Of a stretch of DNA of 64,000 nucleotides, positions 17,177 through 24,771 are shown one piece after another; within the stretch, counting starts at the first letter, position 1; each line of letters starts with the position of its first letter. The notes below the pieces were generated by a model. The model had not been told where the DNA came from, did no database searches, and saw only the letters and a program-made list of their open reading frames with translations. Origin of the DNA: Candidatus Chloroploca mongolica. Lineage in GTDB: Bacteria; Chloroflexota; Chloroflexia; Chloroflexales; Chloroflexaceae. A program made the position numbers and the translations under genes. The stretch covers positions 1 through 64,000 of the forward strand of contig NZ_SIJK02000006.1 of the NCBI RefSeq assembly GCF_004762035.2, in the 5' to 3' direction.

Positions 17177-18133
17177 ATGATACCACTGCTTGTTGCGATT
17201 ACCCATCCCGAAACCGCGTGGCTGATCCACGCAGTCATGCCTGTGACTGGCTTGCTGACGTTGCTGATCCTTGCCACCCTCGTACGTCCTGCCCTGATTA
17301 GGCTGACGGTCACCTTGCAAACAAAACGGCAGCGGCACAGGCTTGCCACGATGCCTGAGCATATGCGTCCTGATCTTGCCTTGCTCTGGGCACCTGTGGT
17401 GATCACGCCAACGCAACTCGTCACAACTGGCCTTGCGCTTGCGATCATGCTCAGCATCGGATTGGTCCTTTTTGCCCCGCTGAGTCTCGCGCTCTTGCTG
17501 GGGCTACCACTGACCGCTATGCTCGTGTGGGCAATGGTGCTGGTCGCTCAACAGCGTTATATACATCAACTCGATCAGCAATTAACCGCTGCTGTGGGGC
17601 GTCTGAGTGCGCTGCTCAAAGCAGGAACTGGTTTACGTCCTGCGCTGGAGCGGGTGACCGTCGATCTTGGTTCCGGCCCCTTGCAGAGCGAATGGAGCTA
17701 CCTGATTTCGCGCCAGGGGATGCCCTTGGAAGGAGGAGGCATTGCCACCGCACAACAGGTGGTGATTGCGCTGGCTGATCAGACGCCCTCACGCCGCCAT
17801 GCCAACTTGCTCAACCATCTAGGGGCCTCGGTCGGGCAACCACAGGATGTGCTGGCGCGGCGTTGCGAAGCAGCCTATGCCGCGCTGCAAGCGTCGGATC
17901 GCCGACGCGACGAAGCACGCACTGAACTTGCCCAGATGCGGTACAGCGGAGTAGCCGTCGGGCTCGCCGGCGTAACCATGGCGCTCTATCTAGCCTGGAC
18001 CCAGTGGGAACGGGTTATTGTCGCTTACACCACCCCGCTGGGCATGCTTGTCGCCCCGATCGTTGGCCTGGCCCTGATCTTGCCAGTCCTCGGTGGCTTC
18101 GCACTCGCCCAGGTTGAAGATGCCGACTATTAG
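17177..18133 (+). CDS. tadB: TadB-like inner-membrane platform protein
   Basis: This 318-residue protein is a type II secretion F-domain protein of the TadB group. An N-terminal membrane segment (about 12-35) and a helical pair (about 80-125) precede the GspF-like domain (VGRLSALLKAGTGLRPALER), and two membrane helices close the protein (about 255-310). TadB with TadC forms the membrane platform on which the CpaF ATPase works. A TTG at 17159 overlaps the previous stop, but AGGGA 7 bases before the ATG at 17177 makes this the better start. Confidence 0.82.
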   Translation: MIPLLVAITHPETAWLIHAVMPVTGLLTLLILATLVRPALIRLTVTLQTKRQRHRLATMPEHMRPDLALLWAPVVITPTQLVTTGLALAIMLSIGLVLFAPLSLALLLGLPLTAMLVWAMVLVAQQRYIHQLDQQLTAAVGRLSALLKAGTGLRPALERVTVDLGSGPLQSEWSYLISRQGMPLEGGGIATAQQVVIALADQTPSRRHANLLNHLGASVGQPQDVLARRCEAAYAALQASDRRRDEARTELAQMRYSGVAVGLAGVTMALYLAWTQWERVIVAYTTPLGMLVAPIVGLALILPVLGGFALAQVEDADY

Positions 18134-18156
18134 GTTCTGCTCACGCAGAGCAGAAC
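18134..18156 (+). repeat. Intercistronic hairpin between tadB and tadC
   Basis: GTTCTGCTC and GAGCAGAAC flank ACGCA, directly after the tadB stop and 32 bases before tadC. No T-tract follows, so it is more likely an mRNA stability or processing structure than a terminator. Confidence 0.55.
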
Positions 18157-18188
18157 ATCAACCTTCTTGAAAGAATAGAGAGGCCCCT

Positions 18189-18980
18189 ATGCCTGATCTT
18201 TTCCTCGCTCCTGGAGCGCCATTCTATACGATGGCGCTCGCGGGTGGACTCTTCAGCCTTCTCGGACTCACCATTGGTGGCCAACGTTTGTCCCGCCGTT
18301 CCTTCACCTTTAGCAACGCACCGTTGACGGCAACAGGGCGGTTGCTCGCCGGGCAACTGGCTGGCCTCAGCCTGGCCGCTCTGCTATTGGGGGCGGCCCT
18401 GGGGAGCGGTGTCAGGGGGAACCAGGCGAACCTGCTGATTTGCGCTGCACTCGCGGCGTATCTTGCGCTAGGCTTTGTCTTGCCGCGCCTCCCCCAACTG
18501 CGTCACGAACGGCAGGCAGCAGCATTACGGCGTCTCACGCCGGGCTTTATCAGCTTTGTACGGGTCGCACTAGGCAGTTTTGAAGCACCGATTGAAATCA
18601 TGCGGCGGTACACCCGACGACCACATCCACGTCTTGCCGTGATGCAAACGCTGGTGAGTGACGCGCTCGAAACAGGGGCTGATCAGCGCCTACGGCCTTT
18701 TGCCGCCCTGAGTCTTACCGCACGCGACCGAGGGTGTCGCGAACTCTGCGACGTAGCCGATGCGCTTGCCCAGGCCGAGGCCGAAGGAGCACGGGTAGAG
18801 ACCGTGCTTGCTGCCCATCAAGAGACCCTTGAACTGATCTTGCAGGGCGAATTCAAGCGCATGATCCGTCGTCGCACCATGTACCTGCTCTTGATGGTTG
18901 CCATCAGCCTTGTTGTCGGCATCCTGGCGAATCTCCTGTTTGTCATGACTGCCGGAGGGAGCCTTTTTAGCAATATCTGA
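18189..18980 (+). CDS. tadC: TadC-like inner-membrane platform protein
   Basis: This 263-residue protein is the last gene of the Tad operon. It has membrane segments at about 10-30, 58-78 and 88-104, the GspF-like core TPGFISFVRVALGSFEAPIE at about 118-137, the acidic/helical loop CDVADALAQAEAEGARVETV, and a final pair of hydrophobic helices (MYLLLMVAISLVVGILANLL). The order TadB then TadC is the usual one. GAGAGG lies just before the ATG. No flp prepilin, prepilin peptidase or secretin gene follows. Confidence 0.8.
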   Translation: MPDLFLAPGAPFYTMALAGGLFSLLGLTIGGQRLSRRSFTFSNAPLTATGRLLAGQLAGLSLAALLLGAALGSGVRGNQANLLICAALAAYLALGFVLPRLPQLRHERQAAALRRLTPGFISFVRVALGSFEAPIEIMRRYTRRPHPRLAVMQTLVSDALETGADQRLRPFAALSLTARDRGCRELCDVADALAQAEAEGARVETVLAAHQETLELILQGEFKRMIRRRTMYLLLMVAISLVVGILANLLFVMTAGGSLFSNI

Positions 18981-19000
18981 GAAGCTGTCGGCGGACGTCA

Positions 19001-19071
19001 GACCTGCCAGGTATGCGCCGGTACACCGCTCCGTTCCCCCAAGGCTCCCGGCGGCGCACACCTGGCCGGTC
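19001..19071. terminator. Long hairpin between convergent tadC and LysM genes
   Basis: The 20-base arms at 19001-19020 and 19052-19071 pair with two wobble-type mismatches around a loop of about 31 bases. It sits between genes that end toward each other, so a role in bidirectional termination is plausible. No T-tract is seen. Confidence 0.6.
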
Positions 19072-19119
19072 TCCCGCGACCAAGCCGCTCGCGCTCCCGA
19101 CCCGCGCAGTCTTCGCGCT

Positions 19120-19536
19120 TCATGGCGTAGACAATGTCGGGGTTGGGGTCAGCAAGGGCACAGCCCCTTCGGTGACGGGAGTCCGCAAAAGCGACGGAAT
19201 GATCAGCGTCTGGCCAGGTTGGAGCGCATTGGGATCAGTGATACCATTGGCAACCGAGAGTTCATCAATGGTTGTATTGAAACGGAGGGCTAGGTCACTG
19301 AGCGTATCACCAGGCTGAATCGTATAGAGAGCAGCTGGAGTTGGGCTTGGGAGAGCGATCAACGCAAAAGCGGTTGCGGTTGCATCAATGTCAAGGGTAG
19401 GTGCCGGTGTAATATCGAGCACTGCTGGCAAGGTCGGCAAAACACTCTGTGGTGGTTCGGGCACACATGCCACCAGAATAAGCAGCAACAAACTTGCTCC
19501 TAGCACACGGGTCAGGGGTCGTTGAAAAAGATACAC
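19120..19536 (-). CDS. LysM-domain lipoprotein
   Basis: This exported lipoprotein of about 138 residues has the signal LGASLLLLILVAC with a lipobox Cys, then a Pro/Thr-rich linker and one LysM domain (YTIQPGDTLSDLALRFNTTI, GLTDPNALQPGQ-like end TLIIPSL). LysM binds N-acetylglucosamine-containing glycans such as peptidoglycan. The frame opens at GTG 19548, but GAGGAG sits 4 bases before the GTG at 19536, which I prefer. It is convergent with the Tad operon and divergent from map, so its promoter lies in 19537-19614. Confidence 0.82.
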   Translation of the reverse strand: MYLFQRPLTRVLGASLLLLILVACVPEPPQSVLPTLPAVLDITPAPTLDIDATATAFALIALPSPTPAALYTIQPGDTLSDLALRFNTTIDELSVANGITDPNALQPGQTLIIPSLLRTPVTEGAVPLLTPTPTLSTP

Positions 19537-19614
19537 TGGGCTCCTCACTCACTCGAAAGAATCGGGTATACTATAGCTGATGAAGTAACATAATCTGTCT
19601 AGTCAAGGTACGAC

Positions 19615-20397
19615 ATGGCCATCACATTGAAGAGTGCGCGTCAGATCGAGTTGCTACGCGAGTCAGGGCAACTTGTGCGTGAAACCTTCGAACTTCTGCG
19701 CACTCAGATTAGGCCGGGGATCACCACGCTGGAACTGGATGCCATTGCCGAGGATTTTATCCGGTCGCGTGGGGCCGAACCAGTCTATAAAGGGTATGTA
19801 CCCCAACGTCGCCGCGGTTGGCCCGCAACGCCACCGTTTCCGGGTACGATCTGTGCTTCGGTCAATGACGTCATTTGCCATGGTATCCCCAGCAAGAAGG
19901 TTCGCCTCCGTCAGGGCGATATTATCGGCATTGATATTGGCCTGCGCCTCAACGGGTGGATCGGCGATGCCTGCGAGACCTTCCCGGTCGGCGAAATTGA
20001 TGAAGCGACTCAGCGCTTGCTGGATACCGCCCGTTATTGCCTCGAACTTGGGATTGAGCAAGCGCATCCTGGCAAAACGCTTGGTGATATTGGCGCGGTC
20101 ATTCAGCGTTATGCCGAGGGCAATGGATTCAGTGTCGTGCGTGAATATACTGGCCATGGTCTGGGACGAAACCTCCACGAAGATCCCACAATCCTGCATT
20201 ATGGTGAACCTGGAACAGGTCGTAAAATTATGACCGGGATGGTCTTTACTATCGAGCCAATGGTCAATGCCGGCGTTGCCGAGACAAAGCTTGAACGTGA
20301 TGGCTGGACCGTCCGCACTGCTGATGGCAAGCGTTCGGCTCAGTTTGAACATACCCTTGCTATTACGGATCAAGGTCCGCTTTTACTAACTGCATAA
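19615..20397 (+). CDS. map: Methionine aminopeptidase type I
   Basis: This 260-residue cytosolic metalloprotease removes the initiator Met from new proteins. The five metal ligands are visible: two Asp in GIDIGLRLNGWIGDACETF, His in YTGHGLGRNLHEDP, Glu in FTIEPMVNAG and Glu in AQFEHTLAIT. The substrate-pocket His lies in NDVICHGIP. Length and motif spacing are normal for the bacterial type I enzyme, without an N-terminal extension. It starts a plus-strand run with small membrane-protein genes. TATACT at 19568-19573 is a possible -10 box. Confidence 0.96.
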   Translation: MAITLKSARQIELLRESGQLVRETFELLRTQIRPGITTLELDAIAEDFIRSRGAEPVYKGYVPQRRRGWPATPPFPGTICASVNDVICHGIPSKKVRLRQGDIIGIDIGLRLNGWIGDACETFPVGEIDEATQRLLDTARYCLELGIEQAHPGKTLGDIGAVIQRYAEGNGFSVVREYTGHGLGRNLHEDPTILHYGEPGTGRKIMTGMVFTIEPMVNAGVAETKLERDGWTVRTADGKRSAQFEHTLAITDQGPLLLTA

Positions 20398-20403
20398 ATA
20401 TAC

Positions 20404-20676
20404 ATGACAATACCACTCGAAACCCAATTAATCATGGCTCTGGTGGATGAAGATCACGACGAAGCTCACCGGATTGCTGCCTTGTTACAGGCACGTGGCG
20501 TCGATATGACGCTGATCGCAAGCTTGATCGAGGATCATCCCGACCAGGAAACAGCCCTCTATGCTGTCCTGAACGATGTTATACCGCTGTCACGTCGCGC
20601 TGCCAAACGCCGGGCAATCCGCGCTGCCGAAGAGCGCGATTGGGGCGATTGGAACGATGGTCGCCGTCAATCATAA
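20404..20676 (+). CDS. Small conserved-looking hypothetical protein
   Basis: This 90-residue soluble protein begins 6 bases after the map stop, so it is probably co-transcribed. It is acidic in the first half (VDEDHDEAHRIAALLQARG) and strongly basic later (LSRRAAKRRAIRAAEERDW), predicted mostly helical. I do not recognise a family. The upstream ribosome-binding site is weak, so it may depend on translation of map. Confidence 0.6.
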   Translation: MTIPLETQLIMALVDEDHDEAHRIAALLQARGVDMTLIASLIEDHPDQETALYAVLNDVIPLSRRAAKRRAIRAAEERDWGDWNDGRRQS

Positions 20677-20725
20677 TTGGCCAACAGCGGTATATATATC
20701 TATTGTACACCTGCCCTACTATACC

Positions 20726-21112
20726 ATGACGCAAAAACGAGCCAAAAAGATCCGCCAATCAAGAACTCTTCTGATCGTTTCCAGCGTGCTGATCGTTGCA
20801 GGAGCGTGCGAGATGCTGTTGCTCGCCCGGTTGGTAGCGCGTGCGCTTGCAGCACGCCCCGATAATCCGGCGATCATGGTATTGTATACGGTGACAGCCC
20901 CTTTCGCGAGGCCCTTTGATTTCTTGAATGCGACCCAGCCGCCTTTCGGAGCTGTGTTGGAATTCTCAACCCTGCTGGTCGCCCTGCTGCTGCCGCTGCT
21001 TGCCCTCCTGATCTGGCACTATGCAAGCAAGCACCACGATGATGTGTCCACCAGGGGCAATGACGCATGGCAGGCGAGCGCAACTAACCCCTCCGAACGA
21101 ACGTCAACATAA
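20726..21112 (+). CDS. YggT-like two-helix membrane protein
   Basis: This 128-residue protein has two membrane helices (about 13-34 and 75-96). The segment between, NPAIMVLYTVTAPFARPFDF, resembles the loop of YggT-family proteins, where an N-P pair and a later RPF follow the first helix. The C-terminal 25 residues are polar. The frame is open from 20576, overlapping the previous gene; the ATG at 20726 gives a normal membrane topology and a basic N-terminus (TQKRAKKIRQSR). YggT proteins are linked to membrane or cell-division functions in some bacteria, but the role here is unproven. Confidence 0.55.
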   Translation: MTQKRAKKIRQSRTLLIVSSVLIVAGACEMLLLARLVARALAARPDNPAIMVLYTVTAPFARPFDFLNATQPPFGAVLEFSTLLVALLLPLLALLIWHYASKHHDDVSTRGNDAWQASATNPSERTST

Positions 21113-21160
21113 GAGGATGTGTTGTTCGTTGGAAGTGCCAACTGCATGAAGTTGCGCTAG

Positions 21161-21577
21161 ATGGTAACGATGCTAGAAAACCTTAGTACTATTTTTTTCT
21201 GGATCCTGGTTGCGATGGGTGTTGCACTGATCATCGCGGTGGTCGGGTTGGCCTTGATGTGGCACCAGATCAAGGCGCTGCGTGTGCCATACCACGCGGG
21301 CTTTTTTACGACCCTCCAGTATGTTCCGCTCTCACTGGTCATTTTGCTCGATTTGCTCGATTTTGCGCTCGATATTTTTGCTGCGCCGATTAGTTGGATT
21401 ACCCTCGATCGCCTCGGGCTACGTGGCTTGCGCAATAAGGCGGCGCTTGAGGCGCTGATTCCCTTTACTCAGCCGATTCCAACGTTTACCATTGCCTGGA
21501 TCGCAACCCGTCTGCTCGATCTTGATGATACGGTTGTACCACAATTCATTGCTGGGGATGACCGTTCCCATGGATAG
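21161..21577 (+). CDS. Hypothetical membrane protein
   Basis: This 138-residue protein has two hydrophobic helices (about 9-34 and 52-75, the second containing LVILLDLLDFALDIF) and a short C-terminal soluble part. I recognise no family. The ATG at 21161 lacks a clear ribosome-binding site; a second ATG at 21170 is possible. A strong hairpin follows at 21588-21628, which may end the map operon here. Confidence 0.6.
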   Translation: MVTMLENLSTIFFWILVAMGVALIIAVVGLALMWHQIKALRVPYHAGFFTTLQYVPLSLVILLDLLDFALDIFAAPISWITLDRLGLRGLRNKAALEALIPFTQPIPTFTIAWIATRLLDLDDTVVPQFIAGDDRSHG

Positions 21578-21587
21578 TTGTTGTTTT

Positions 21588-21628
21588 GTCGAGGAGCAAG
21601 GTTAGCGTAGCTAACCTTGCTCCTCGAC
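21588..21628 (+). terminator. 19-bp hairpin with GTA loop
   Basis: The perfect 19-base arms at 21588-21606 and 21610-21628 enclose the loop GTA. It lies between the membrane protein gene and the oxidoreductase gene. It is probably a terminator, though no clean T-tract follows, and it is a member of the triloop hairpin group described in the findings. Confidence 0.75.
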
Positions 21629-21656
21629 GGTAGCGTTGAGGGCGGTGAGGAGCAAG

Positions 21657-23738
21657 ATGATGACGGATGAGCCGGTACGCTTCAGGGGGGCCTGTCCCCA
21701 CGATTGTCCCGATACGTGCGCAACGATTACCGAGGTACAGGATGGACGGGCCGTTCGGTTTTATGCTGATCCAGAGCATCCGGTGACCCGCGGCTGGCTC
21801 TGCGCCAAGGTGCGCCCCTATCTTGAGCGAGTCACGAGCGATGAGCGCCTGCTCTATCCGTTGCGGCGGGTCGGTCCAAAGGGTGCAGGTCAGTGGCAAC
21901 GGATCAGTTGGGACGAGGCGCTTGCCACCATTGCTGTCCGTTGGCAGGCGATCATTGCTCAGTATGGAGCAGCGGCCATCCTGCCCTATTCGTATAGTGG
22001 AACCCTGGGCCTGGTGCAGACGGTGATGATGGATGCACGTCTCTGGGGGCGGATGGGGGCAAGTGGGCTCGAGCGGGCGATCTGTTCGGCAGCGGCCCAC
22101 GCAGCAGTGATGGCAACCCTCGGGGCGCGCCATAGTGCCGATTATGCTGATGTGCGTCAGAGCAAACTGGTCTTGATCTGGGGGCACAATCCCGCGAGTA
22201 CCGGGCCACATTTTATGCCCTTTCTCCGCGAGGCGCAGAAAGCCGGTACCTATGTGGTTGTCATCGATCCGCGCCGTACGCTGACGGCACGCTCGGCGGA
22301 TGAACATCTGCAGCCGCGTCCCGCGACTGATGGGGCGCTGGCCCTCGGGTTGATGCATGTGATCTTTGCCGAGGGTCTGCACGATGAGCCGTGGCTTGAG
22401 GCGTATAGCCATGGCTGGCGTGAACTGCGCGAACGAGCCAGTGCGTATCCGCCTGATCACGTTGCCGCCATTACGGGGATACCTGCCGAAACTATTATCA
22501 ACCTGGCTCGCCGTTATGCGACGACGAAACCAGCCCTGCTCAAGACAGCCGACGGTGTGCAGCGGCATCAAAATGGGGGCCAGATCTTTCGCGCCTTGCT
22601 CTGCTTGCCTGCGCTGGTTGGGCAGTATGGTGTACGGGGTGGTGGCCTGGCATATTCAACTGGCGGCTACGCCACCTGGGATGCCGAGGCGCTGAGCCAT
22701 CGCAGCGAGTGCCCACCTGTGCCGCGGGTGATCAATATGAATCGCCTTGGGGCAGCCCTGACTGGCGAAGCGACCGATCCTCCGGTGAAGTCACTCTTTG
22801 TCTACTGTGCGAATCCGGTGGCGTCGTCGCCCAATGCGAGCCTGATCGTCGAGGGTCTCAAGCGTGAAGATCTCTTTACGGTGGTACACGAGCAATTTAT
22901 GACCGATACCGCCGACTATGCCGATCTCGTCTTGCCTGCGACAACCCAGCTTGAGCATACGGATCTCCATCGGGCCTATGGGCATCGGTACCTGCAATAC
23001 AATCATGCCGCCGTTGTGCCCCCCGGCGAGTGCAAGAGCAACTGGGACGTGAGTCGTCTGCTCGCCCAGGCAATGGGCTATACCGAACCCTGGCTGCACG
23101 AGAGTGCGGAAGAGGCGCTTGCCGGGGTGCTTGAAGCTTCGCGGGCGACGAATCCCTATCTCACCGGCATTACCCTCGAACGCCTGCAACAAGAGGGGAC
23201 GGTGCCTCTCTCCTTTACCGAGGCAACCGACATTCCTTTTGGGGATCTGCGTTTTGCGACGCCTTCAGGCAAAGTCGAACTCGTCTCGAGTCTGATGGAA
23301 GCGCGTGGGCTTGACCCCTTGCCCAACTATGAAGAACCGGACGAGTATGTCGCGGCAAGGGCGCATGGTGCAACCGATGGGCTGATCCTCATTTCGGGCG
23401 CATCGCACCACTTTGTCTCGTCGAGTCTGGCGAATCAACCGAGCCTGCGGGCCAAAGAGGGCGAACCATTCATTGAAATACATCCATCTGATGCGGCGCA
23501 ACGTCAGATCAGTGATGGCGCGTATGTGATTGTGGAAAACCAGCGGGGTTGGTGTGAACTGCGTGTCCGCGTTACCGACGATGTGCCACCTGGCGTGGCT
23601 GTGGCTCCCAAAGGCCCCTGGGCGAAATTCTCCCGTCATCAGCGCAATATCAACTGGACCACCCCCGATGCTCTGGCTGATCTCGCTGGACAGAGCACGT
23701 TTCATTCAAATATTGTCTATATCCGACCTGTCTCATAA
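21657..23738 (+). CDS. Molybdopterin-dependent oxidoreductase (DMSO reductase superfamily)
   Basis: This protein of about 693 residues belongs to the molybdopterin bis-MGD family. The N-terminus carries a [4Fe-4S] motif, CPHDCPDTCATI with a fourth Cys in GWLCAKV. Next comes the YLERVTSDERLLYPLRRVG segment usual for the family. Cofactor-binding stretches include LVLIWGHNPASTGPH and VVVIDPRRTLTARSADEH, and a C-terminal dinucleotide-binding domain contains LILISGASHHF and IEIHPSDAAQ. No twin-arginine signal is present, so it should be cytosolic. GAGGAG precedes two adjacent ATG codons (21657 and 21660). No iron-sulfur or membrane subunit lies nearby, so the electron partner and substrate are unknown. 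Confidence 0.88.
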   Translation: MMTDEPVRFRGACPHDCPDTCATITEVQDGRAVRFYADPEHPVTRGWLCAKVRPYLERVTSDERLLYPLRRVGPKGAGQWQRISWDEALATIAVRWQAIIAQYGAAAILPYSYSGTLGLVQTVMMDARLWGRMGASGLERAICSAAAHAAVMATLGARHSADYADVRQSKLVLIWGHNPASTGPHFMPFLREAQKAGTYVVVIDPRRTLTARSADEHLQPRPATDGALALGLMHVIFAEGLHDEPWLEAYSHGWRELRERASAYPPDHVAAITGIPAETIINLARRYATTKPALLKTADGVQRHQNGGQIFRALLCLPALVGQYGVRGGGLAYSTGGYATWDAEALSHRSECPPVPRVINMNRLGAALTGEATDPPVKSLFVYCANPVASSPNASLIVEGLKREDLFTVVHEQFMTDTADYADLVLPATTQLEHTDLHRAYGHRYLQYNHAAVVPPGECKSNWDVSRLLAQAMGYTEPWLHESAEEALAGVLEASRATNPYLTGITLERLQQEGTVPLSFTEATDIPFGDLRFATPSGKVELVSSLMEARGLDPLPNYEEPDEYVAARAHGATDGLILISGASHHFVSSSLANQPSLRAKEGEPFIEIHPSDAAQRQISDGAYVIVENQRGWCELRVRVTDDVPPGVAVAPKGPWAKFSRHQRNINWTTPDALADLAGQSTFHSNIVYIRPVS

Positions 23739-23795
23739 CGTTGCTTCGGTGATGGGGGCTGGAGCTTTGGGGGCCTGCGGCCTCCAGGAATCTTT

Positions 23796-23842
23796 CTTTG
23801 GCTGAAAAAAAGCCAGCGTAGCTGGCTTTTTTTCAGCCAAAG
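23796..23842. terminator. 22-bp hairpin terminator with GTA loop
   Basis: The perfect arms at 23796-23817 and 23821-23842 flank GTA. The stem carries runs of seven A and seven T in its middle, so the T-run is within the stem. It follows the oxidoreductase stop by about 60 bases. A smaller hairpin, GGGGC-GTA-GCCCC, comes right after at 23855-23867. Confidence 0.82.
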
Positions 23843-23854
23843 AAGCCAGGTTTT

Positions 23855-23867
23855 GGGGCGTAGCCCC
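23855..23867. repeat. Small GGGGC-GTA-GCCCC hairpin
   Basis: A second copy of the 16-base core also found in 2048-2068 (TGGGGCGTAGCCCCAG). It lies between two larger hairpins. Confidence 0.65.
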
Positions 23868-23874
23868 AGCAATC

Positions 23875-23907
23875 CTTGTTGCTCTGGTTGGGAACCAGAG
23901 CAACAAG
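23875..23907 (+). repeat. 15-bp hairpin directly upstream of the 23921 gene
   Basis: CTTGTTGCTCTGGTT and its complement flank a GGG loop. The hairpin ends just before the GAGGAAT ribosome-binding site, so it may shape translation initiation or protect the mRNA 5' end. Confidence 0.65.
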
Positions 23908-23920
23908 AGGAATTTTCTGT

Positions 23921-24250
23921 ATGAACTTCTTCCGGCGTTTGTTTGGCGGTCAGGCTCAACAAGAAGATCCTGCGCTGCATCTCTATGTGCAGTGCAGTCG
24001 TTGTGGCGCACCGGTGCATGTGCGGGTACATCGCTACAATGATCTCACGGTGCTCTACGATGACAACGAGAGCGTCGGAGGCTACCATTTGCGGAAAGAG
24101 ATTATGGATGCGCGCTGTTTTCGGTTGATGTATGCGGAACTCACGTTTGATCGGAAACGCAATGAGATAAGCCGATCGATCGAGGGTGGCGAATTCATTA
24201 CGCAGGAAACATATGCCCAACTTGTGGCCGAGCAAGCGAGGTCGGTGTGA
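23921..24250 (+). CDS. Hypothetical protein with zinc-ribbon-like CxxC
   Basis: This 109-residue soluble protein begins MNFFRRLFGGQAQQ and has a CSRCGAPVHVRVHRYND segment at about 27-43, like half of a zinc ribbon. A further Cys at about 69 (ARCFRLMYAEL) could complete a site. I do not recognise the family. The frame is open from 23876, but GAGGAAT before the ATG at 23921 decides the start. It overlaps the next gene by 4 bases (GTGA). Confidence 0.65.
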   Translation: MNFFRRLFGGQAQQEDPALHLYVQCSRCGAPVHVRVHRYNDLTVLYDDNESVGGYHLRKEIMDARCFRLMYAELTFDRKRNEISRSIEGGEFITQETYAQLVAEQARSV

Positions 24251-24624
24251 AGGTCTCACCGGCTTTTTTAATTCCGCTGGGGGTGAGTGCGCTGCTTGGC
24301 GGCATCGGGGGGAGTGCGTTTCGCTGGGTGGGCCCCGAGCAAGCCTGGAATCTCTTTACCGCGGCTTTTCTCTGGACCCTGATTTCCGCAGCGGGAACAA
24401 CCATTGGTCGCTTTGCCGGTGAACGGGTGCGCCGGGGCAACTGGCGCCGCGGGCTCTGGCTGGCGCATACCCAGACTTTTCCTTTGACGACGGTGTTTCT
24501 AGGGGCAGCGCTGCTCGTCGGTGCGCCTTCGGGTGGATCAGTGGTGGTGATTCTCTACCTGTGTACGCTGGTAGTTGCAGTTGCGATGAGTTTGCTTGGC
24601 GTATTAAGCTCGCCCTATCGCTGA
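24247..24624 (+). CDS. Small hydrophobic membrane protein
   Basis: This 125-residue protein has about four hydrophobic segments (5-25, 30-55, 70-92 and 97-118) and an arginine-rich loop (ERVRRGNWRRGLW). It starts with GTG overlapping the stop of the previous gene, so the two are probably coupled. I recognise no family. Confidence 0.6.
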   Translation: MKVSPAFLIPLGVSALLGGIGGSAFRWVGPEQAWNLFTAAFLWTLISAAGTTIGRFAGERVRRGNWRRGLWLAHTQTFPLTTVFLGAALLVGAPSGGSVVVILYLCTLVVAVAMSLLGVLSSPYR

Positions 24625-24661
24625 TTCAGTGCAAGACGTTGCACAGAAGCTTGACTCATTT

Positions 24662-24736
24662 TGACGCAAAGGCGCAGAGGCGCAAAGCTACGCATGGAGA
24701 TGGATCAAACCTTTGCGTCTTTGCGTCTTTGCGTCA
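24662..24736. repeat. Inverted pair of the CTTTGCGTC dispersed repeat
   Basis: The 26-base arms at 24662-24687 and 24711-24736 pair with three G-T type mismatches. Each arm is built of a short iterated unit (GGCGCAAA or TTTGCGTC). A third copy of the same 26-base unit stands at 48932-48957. It occupies the spacer before the cytidylyltransferase-like gene. Confidence 0.75.
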
Positions 24737-24771
24737 GAAATGTAATGCACAGAATCAAAAGGCACACACGT

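Noticed and set aside
21546..22571. 341-residue open frame on the minus strand
   Set aside because: It is antisense to the molybdopterin oxidoreductase and rich in His, Arg and Pro, as expected from a shadow frame in GC-rich DNA.
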